From assembly GCA_015487895.1 (NCBI GenBank), contig WFOW01000067.1:1-9438 (forward strand): DNA of 9,438 bases, written 5' to 3'. Source of the DNA: Gammaproteobacteria bacterium. GTDB lineage: Bacteria > Pseudomonadota > Gammaproteobacteria > S144-34. Below, piece by piece: positions 5,785 through 9,438 of the stretch (positions are counted from its first letter, which is position 1; each line of letters begins with the position of its first letter). The translations under genes were made by a program, and so were the position numbers. The notes under the pieces are model-generated. The model was not told the DNA's origin. It made no database searches and was given only the letters and a program-made list of their open reading frames with translations.

Positions 5785-7258
5785 AGCGCGCCTCCCCCGT
5801 CGGGGCGGCCTCGCGCGCGCCGCCCGCCGCGGCCAGCGGCAGCTCCAGGCGCAGGCGGGCACCGCGCTCGCTGTCCAGCACCGCGACCGAGCCGCCGTGG
5901 GCCTCGGCGCACTCGCGCACGATGGAGAGCCCCAGCCCCGAGCCCTTGACCACGTAGCCCTCGGCGCGCGCGCCGCCCTGGTAGAAGGGGTCGAACACGC
6001 GCTCGCGCTCCTCGGGCGGGATGCCGGGCCCGGAGTCCGCCACCTCCAGCACGGCCCGGCCGCGCGCGGTGTCGGCCGCGAGCCCGATGCGGATGGTGCC
6101 GCCGCGGGGGCTGAACTTGACGGCGTTGGAGACCAGGTTGTCGACCGCGGCGCGCAGGCGCTCGGGGTCGCCCGTCACGCGCACGGGCTCGAGCGCGGCC
6201 TCGACCTCGATCCCGCGGCCGAGCAGCACCGGCTTGTGGTTGGCGACGACGGCGCGCACGAGCGCATCGAGCGCGACCGGCTCGCGCCGCAGCACCAGCC
6301 GCCGCGGGTCGGCGGTGGCGAAGCCGAGGAGGTTCTCGATCGCGCGCTGCAGCTCGCGCGAGCTCGCGCGCAGGATCTCGACGATCTCGGCCTGGCGCGG
6401 GTTGAGCGGCCCCACCACCTCGTCGTGCAGCAGCTCGCCCGCCTCGCGCACGGTGGCGAGCGGCGTCTTGAGCTCGTGCGAGAGGTGGCCGAGGAAGCGC
6501 GCCTTGGCGGCCTCGAGCTCGAGCTGGCGGCGGCGCAGCCACTCGAGGCGCTCGCCGAGGCGGCGGATGTCCTCGGGGCCCTCGACGGCCACCGGCGCCT
6601 CGAAGCCCCCCTCGCCCAGGCGGTGGATGGCGCGCTCGAGGGCGCGCAGGGGGCGCAGGATCAGCCAGCCGAACACCCCCGCCGAGGCGAGCGAGAGCGG
6701 CACCAGCGAGACGGCGAGCAGGAAGAGCAGCCGGCGCGTGTCCTCGGCGGCGGCCGTGAGGGCCGCGGTCTCGCGGTCGACGAGGCGATGACCGGCCTCG
6801 AGCAGGGCGGCGGCGCGCGCGTGCAGGTCGGCGAAGCGGCGCGCGAGCGCGGCCTCGTCCGGGCCGGGTCCGCCGGCCAGCACCGCGCGCGACAGCGCCG
6901 CCTCCTCGGCGAGCAGCGGGCCGAGCAGGCGCTCGCGCTCTGCGGCCGGCAGCGCGCGCGCGAGCCCGTCGGCCGCCTCGCGCAGGCGCGCGCGCGCCTC
7001 GCGGTAGGCCGCCAGCAGGCCGGGGTCGCCGAGCACGCGGTGCTGGCGCGCGGCGCGCTCCATGCTGGTCAGCTCCTCGCGCAGCAGGCGGCTGCCCTGC
7101 ACCACGCGCACCGCCTGGTGCACCGCGGCGCGGCTCTGGTGGGCGAGCTCGCCCACCTGGTAGGCGGCGAGCCCGAGCGCGGCCATGAGCGGCACGCCGA
7201 CGGCGGCGAAGCCGACGCCGAGCAGCACCGGGATGGAGCGCGGCCGCAGGATGCCCAT
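5774..7258 (-). CDS. glrK: GlrK (QseE), membrane sensor histidine kinase
   Basis: GlrK (494 aa) is the inner-membrane histidine kinase that phosphorylates GlrR and senses envelope conditions through its periplasmic domain and QseG. Membrane segment 1 lies at ~10-32 and segment 2 at ~177-201. The helical periplasmic domain contains MERAARQHRVLGDP (66-79), closely resembling the corresponding E. coli stretch. A HAMP domain (~198-250) leads to the H-box FLGHLSHELKTP with His261. The ATP-binding domain shows an N-box (Asp373-Asn374, Asn378), G1 box DSGPGIPPEE (408-417) and G2 box GSGLGLSIV (439-447). The ATG at 7258 has GGGAGG just upstream. It starts 24 bases after ruvB, so it is probably read in the same transcript, and overlaps qseG by 11 bases. 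Confidence 0.93.
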   Translation of the reverse strand: MGILRPRSIPVLLGVGFAAVGVPLMAALGLAAYQVGELAHQSRAAVHQAVRVVQGSRLLREELTSMERAARQHRVLGDPGLLAAYREARARLREAADGLARALPAAERERLLGPLLAEEAALSRAVLAGGPGPDEAALARRFADLHARAAALLEAGHRLVDRETAALTAAAEDTRRLLFLLAVSLVPLSLASAGVFGWLILRPLRALERAIHRLGEGGFEAPVAVEGPEDIRRLGERLEWLRRRQLELEAAKARFLGHLSHELKTPLATVREAGELLHDEVVGPLNPRQAEIVEILRASSRELQRAIENLLGFATADPRRLVLRREPVALDALVRAVVANHKPVLLGRGIEVEAALEPVRVTGDPERLRAAVDNLVSNAVKFSPRGGTIRIGLAADTARGRAVLEVADSGPGIPPEERERVFDPFYQGGARAEGYVVKGSGLGLSIVRECAEAHGGSVAVLDSERGARLRLELPLAAAGGAREAAPTGEARCAG

Positions 7259-7282
7259 GACGCCTCCCTGCGCCCCCGCCGC

Positions 7283-8311
7283 TCAGGCGAAGAGGTCCGG
7301 CGGTGCCTCCGCGCGCGGCGGGGGCGGGAGCCGCAGGTGCTCGTAGGCGCGGCGCGTGGCGACGCGCCCGCGCGGGGTGCGGGCGAGGAAGCCCTGCTGG
7401 ATGAGGTAGGGCTCGAGCACGTCCTCGATGGTGTCGCGCGCCTCGCCCACGGCCGCCGCGAGGCTGTCGATGCCGACCGGGCCGCCGTCGAAGTGCTCGA
7501 TGATGGTGCGCAGCAGCCGCCGGTCGAGGGGGTCGAAGCCGCGCTCGTCCACCGCCAGCATGCGCAGCGCCGCGTCGGCGACCTCGGCGGTGATGCGCCC
7601 CTCGGCGCGCACCTCGGCGTAGTCGCGCACGCGCCGCAGCAGGCGGTTGGCCACCCGCGGCGTGCCGCGCGCGCGGCGTGCGATCTCGCGCGCGCCGTCG
7701 GGCTCCACCGCCACGCCGAGGATGCCCGCCGCGCGCGTGACGATGCGCGTCAGCTCCTCGACATCGTAGTAGTCGAGGCGCTGGACGATGCCGAAGCGGT
7801 CGCGCAGGGGCGAGGTGAGGAGGCCCGCGCGCGTCGTGGCCCCCACCAGCGTGAAGGGGGGGAGATCCAGGCGGATCGAGCGCGCCGCCGGCCCCTCGCC
7901 GATGACGATGTCGACCTGGAAGTCCTCCATCGCCGGGTAGAGCACCTCCTCGACCACGGGGCTCAGGCGGTGGATCTCGTCGACGAAGAGCACGTCGCGC
8001 GGCTCGAGGTTGGTGAGCAGCGCCACCAGGTCGCCCGGCCGCTCCAGCACCGGCCCCGAGGTGTGGCGCAGGCCGACGCCGAGCTCGTTGGCGATGACGT
8101 GCGCGAGCGTCGTCTTGCCGAGGCCCGGCGGGCCGAAGAGCAGCACGTGGTCGAGGGCCTCGCCGCGGGCGCGCGCGGCCTGGATGAAGATCGACATCTG
8201 CTCGCGCACCGCCCCCTGGCCGATGTACTCGCCGAGGCGGCGCGGGCGCACGCTGCGCTCGAGGGCCTCGTCCTCGGCCGTGGCCTGCGGGGCGATGACG
8301 CGCTCGGGCAT
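7283..8311 (-). CDS. ruvB: RuvB, Holliday junction branch-migration ATPase
   Basis: RuvB (342 aa; E. coli 336) is the hexameric AAA+ motor that, with RuvA, drives branch migration of Holliday junctions. Visible are Walker [10 protein letters not shown] (60-68), Walker B LFVDEI (108-113), the sensor-1 region [20 protein letters not shown] at ~154-173 with its arginines, and the C-terminal winged-helix domain with [15 protein letters not shown] and [13 protein letters not shown]. The start at 8311 is an ATG with no clear ribosome site. TACACT lies at 8319-8324 on the minus strand, where a -10 element would give an almost leaderless transcript; that is speculative. RuvA would normally be directly upstream, but here vapBC occupies that place. 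Confidence 0.97.
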   Translation of the reverse strand: MPERVIAPQATAEDEALERSVRPRRLGEYIGQGAVREQMSIFIQAARARGEALDHVLLFGPPGLGKTTLAHVIANELGVGLRHTSGPVLERPGDLVALLTNLEPRDVLFVDEIHRLSPVVEEVLYPAMEDFQVDIVIGEGPAARSIRLDLPPFTLVGATTRAGLLTSPLRDRFGIVQRLDYYDVEELTRIVTRAAGILGVAVEPDGAREIARRARGTPRVANRLLRRVRDYAEVRAEGRITAEVADAALRMLAVDERGFDPLDRRLLRTIIEHFDGGPVGIDSLAAAVGEARDTIEDVLEPYLIQQGFLARTPRGRVATRRAYEHLRLPPPPRAEAPPDLFA

Positions 8312-8348
8312 GGCGCCAAGTGTAGCCGAAGGCGCCGCGCGCGTGCGC

Positions 8349-8747
8349 CTACCAGGTCTCGGTCGCGAGCGGGGCGCCGACGCGCCCGAAATGCCGCCGG
8401 CTGCCCGTCACCAGCACCGCCCCCTCGGCGATCGCATGGGCGGCGATCATGGTGTCCATCTCGCCGATGGGCGCGCCCGCCGCCGCGAGCCGGTGACGGA
8501 TGCGCGCGTACCACTCCGCCGCCCGCACCGTCCAGGGCAGCACCGGCACGAGGTCGAGGAAGCGGCGCACGACGACATGCAGCCGATGCTCCGGCGGCAG
8601 GCGCTCGAGGCCGTAGAGGAGCTCGGCGCAGGTCATCACCGACACGCACACCCGCTCCGGCGGCAGCGCCTCCAGACGGGCCTCGACGGCGGGCGCCCTT
8701 CCCTTCAGGAACAGGCTGGCGACGTCCGTGTCCAGCATGTAGCGCAT
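8349..8747 (-). CDS. vapC: VapC-family PIN-domain ribonuclease toxin
   Basis: This 132-residue PIN-domain protein is the toxin of a type II toxin-antitoxin pair; VapC toxins are Mg-dependent RNases that cut tRNA or rRNA. Acidic site residues are present: Asp6 in MLDTDVAS, Glu42 in [14 protein letters not shown], and Asp98 in [14 protein letters not shown]. The last conserved block, [13 protein letters not shown], has His where many relatives have Asp, a variant seen in this subgroup. The ATG at 8747 follows GGAGG and lies 21 bases after vapB. The end is complete (ATETW). It sits between vapB and ruvB, 37 bases before ruvB. Confidence 0.93.
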   Translation of the reverse strand: MRYMLDTDVASLFLKGRAPAVEARLEALPPERVCVSVMTCAELLYGLERLPPEHRLHVVVRRFLDLVPVLPWTVRAAEWYARIRHRLAAAGAPIGEMDTMIAAHAIAEGAVLVTGSRRHFGRVGAPLATETW

Positions 8748-8768
8748 GAGCGCCTCCGTGCGGTTCCG

Positions 8769-9047
8769 CTACCGCTCCTCGTCGAAGACGCCCGCCTGGG
8801 GGGGCGGCCGGTTGAGGGGCCGCTCCGCCATCCAAGCCTGCGTCCCGGGCTCGTCCCGCACGGCGTGCACCAGATCGATCAGATCGCGCCACGCCGCGGC
8901 CGGACGGGGGCTGAGGACGACCTCCCCGGTGGCGTCGTCGCGCACCGCATAGAGGGTGTCGCCCTCGAAGCGGAACTCGGCCGGCAGCCGCACCGCCTGG
9001 CTGCCCCCGTTGCGGAACACCCGCACCCTGCGCACCTTCCGGCCCAT
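8769..9047 (-). CDS. vapB: VapB-family antitoxin with AbrB-type DNA-binding fold
   Basis: VapB (92 aa) neutralises VapC and usually represses its own operon. The N-terminal swapped-hairpin AbrB/SpoVT segment is clear: RVRVFRNGGSQAVRLPAEFRF at residues ~6-26, followed by GDTLYAVRDDATGEVVLSPRP. The C-terminal part, expected to bind the toxin, includes aromatic/Pro-rich WMAERPLNRPPPQAGVFDEER. I chose the ATG at 9047 because GGAGG lies 9 bases upstream; a TTG at 9062 is possible but would overlap that ribosome site. It is slightly longer than typical VapB (75-80 aa). The operator-like palindrome at 9068-9085 precedes it. Confidence 0.92.
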   Translation of the reverse strand: MGRKVRRVRVFRNGGSQAVRLPAEFRFEGDTLYAVRDDATGEVVLSPRPAAAWRDLIDLVHAVRDEPGTQAWMAERPLNRPPPQAGVFDEER

Positions 9048-9067
9048 CGCACCCGCCTCCAAACGTA

Positions 9068-9098
9068 TCTATACATGAGTATAGACGTCGGGCGCAAA
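9068..9098 (-). promoter_or_regulatory. vapBC promoter with overlapping operator palindrome
   Basis: A perfect inverted repeat TCTATAC-ATGA-GTATAGA (9068-9085) lies 20 bases upstream of the vapB ATG. On the minus strand TTGCGC (9092-9097) is followed 18 bases later by TATAGA (9068-9073), a plausible -35/-10 pair; TATACT (9078-9083) is another possible -10. The palindrome covers the -10 region, the usual arrangement for self-repression by a VapBC complex. The -35 lies immediately after the ruvA stop on this strand. Confidence 0.6.
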
Positions 9099-9100
9099 CC

Positions 9101-9157
9101 TCAGCGGCGCAGGGCGGCCTGCAGCGCGAGACGGATGATCTCCTCGCTGGAGCGCCC
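9101..9157 (-). pseudogene. ruvA: ruvA 3' end fragment (minus strand, next to vapB)
   Basis: The last 19 codons of ruvA, encoding [18 protein letters not shown] and a TGA stop, lie directly upstream of vapB in the orientation expected for a ruvA-(vapBC)-ruvB order. The peptide matches the end of RuvA domain III (E. coli ends SSETLIREALRAAL). At 9157 the frame stops matching RuvA and runs into an inverted second copy, so the remainder of the gene is missing. Confidence 0.75.
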
Positions 9158-9276
9158 TCGTGGCCCTGGGCTACCGGCCGGCCGAGGCGAGCCGCATGGT
9201 GGACGCCGTCGAGACCGACGGGCGCTCCAGCGAGGAGATCATCCGCCTCGCCCTCCAGGCCGCCCTGCGCCGCTGA
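9151..9276 (+). pseudogene. ruvA: ruvA 3' end fragment (plus strand, inverted second copy)
   Basis: Forty-two codons read [20 protein letters not shown], then [16 protein letters not shown], then AALRR and a stop. This is the RuvA C-terminal domain III that contacts RuvB (E. coli: LVALGYKPQEASRMV). It is on the opposite strand to ruvB and to the other fragment. No RuvA sequence precedes it; upstream is the inverted fragment. Its last 57 bases match the minus-strand fragment at 54 positions, and all three differences are third codon positions that keep the amino acid. Confidence 0.8.
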
Positions 9277-9438
9277 GGCCGCACAGCGGTCTATACTTGC
9301 GGAAGCCCTGAAGAATTTGATTCTTCAGGGCTTCCGCGCGGCCAGGGATGGCCGCGGGACGGTCCATGCACATGGAAGTGCATGACAATACCGGAAAAAA
9401 CCAAAATGGTCGCGCAGCGCCTTAGCGCTGATCAATCC
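9277..9438. other. Gene-free tail with four consecutive hairpins
   Basis: No coding sequence is supported here. Hairpins follow one another: 9299-9337 (18 bp, loop TTG), 9337-9356 (CGCGGCCA/TGGCCGCG, GGGA loop), 9365-9384 (CATGCAC/GTGCATG, 6-base loop) and 9415-9430 (CAGCGC/GCGCTG, CTTA loop). Base composition falls towards A/T at 9384-9410. It could be a REP/MITE-type element or a structured RNA; I do not recognise it. Confidence 0.5.
9299..9316. repeat. Left arm of an 18-bp perfect hairpin
   Basis: This arm pairs perfectly with 9320-9337 around the loop TTG (9317-9319). It lies 22 bases after the plus-strand ruvA stop. There is no T tract after the stem, so an intrinsic terminator is not well supported, though the hairpin could protect a 3' end. 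Confidence 0.75.

Larger units (their letters stand above)
9099..9278. repeat. Inverted repeat formed by the two ruvA ends
   Basis: Arms 9099-9157 and 9220-9278 (59 bases each, 3 mismatches) enclose a 62-base spacer of RuvA coding sequence. AGCGCCC at 9151-9157 reads sensibly in both copies (as GGGCGCT of the minus fragment and as Ser-Ala-Leu of the plus fragment), so it is the likely junction microhomology. Confidence 0.85.

Noticed and set aside
5234..8749. Open frame of 1171 codons on the plus strand, antisense to glrK, ruvB and vapC
   Set aside because: The composition is Arg/Ala/Ser-rich nonsense and it runs antisense across several well-recognised genes. Long antisense frames are expected at this GC content.
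9299..9337. Intrinsic terminator of the plus-strand ruvA copy
   Set aside because: The stem is excellent but is followed by GC-rich sequence rather than a T tract on either strand.

Overview
The window is a very GC-rich chromosomal segment of a gammaproteobacterium. The lineage is inferred from gene content: ruvB, ybgC, tolQ, tolR and tolA follow the ruv–tol gene order known from Pseudomonas and relatives, and a GlrK–QseG–GlrR (QseE–QseG–QseF) module is present. All recognised genes lie on the minus strand, except for one gene fragment at the right end. Coordinates below run right to left, the direction of transcription.

Right end (9438–8312): two 3' ends of ruvA lie head to head, so no intact ruvA is present here. 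Beyond them is a gene-free tail of consecutive hairpins. Next comes a vapB–vapC toxin–antitoxin pair, placed where the ruvA–ruvB junction would normally be, with its own promoter overlapped by a perfect inverted repeat.

Centre (8311–3873): ruvB is followed after 24 bases by the overlapping genes glrK (sensor kinase), qseG (outer-membrane lipoprotein) and glrR (sigma-54 activator). The three-gene order and many conserved segments match the enterobacterial glr/qse operon, which responds to the cell envelope.

Regulated intergenic zone (3872–2290): two short exported-protein genes follow, one for a two-EF-hand periplasmic protein and one for an Ala/Gly/Thr-rich lipoprotein. Each is preceded by a sequence closely fitting a sigma-54 (-24/-12) promoter. 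Each promoter also has an upstream dyad fitting the GlrR site TGTC-N10-GACA, at exactly the same distance. The EF-hand gene ends in a strong intrinsic terminator. Between the two genes lies a block of intergenic repeats: heptamer arrays and REP-like palindromes, duplicated with a 118-base period.

Left end (2116–1): a plausible sigma-70 promoter precedes ybgC–tolQ–tolR–tolA, which are tightly packed and partly overlapping. TolA runs off the left edge inside its long charged helix.

The main proposal is a compact envelope-sensing circuit. GlrK/QseG/GlrR is inserted between ruvB and the tol operon and appears to control two adjacent small envelope-protein genes through twin, geometrically identical sigma-54 promoters. 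This is inferred from sequence and known GlrR biology, not demonstrated. The head-to-head ruvA ends are the other striking feature and could be either a real rearrangement or an assembly chimera.
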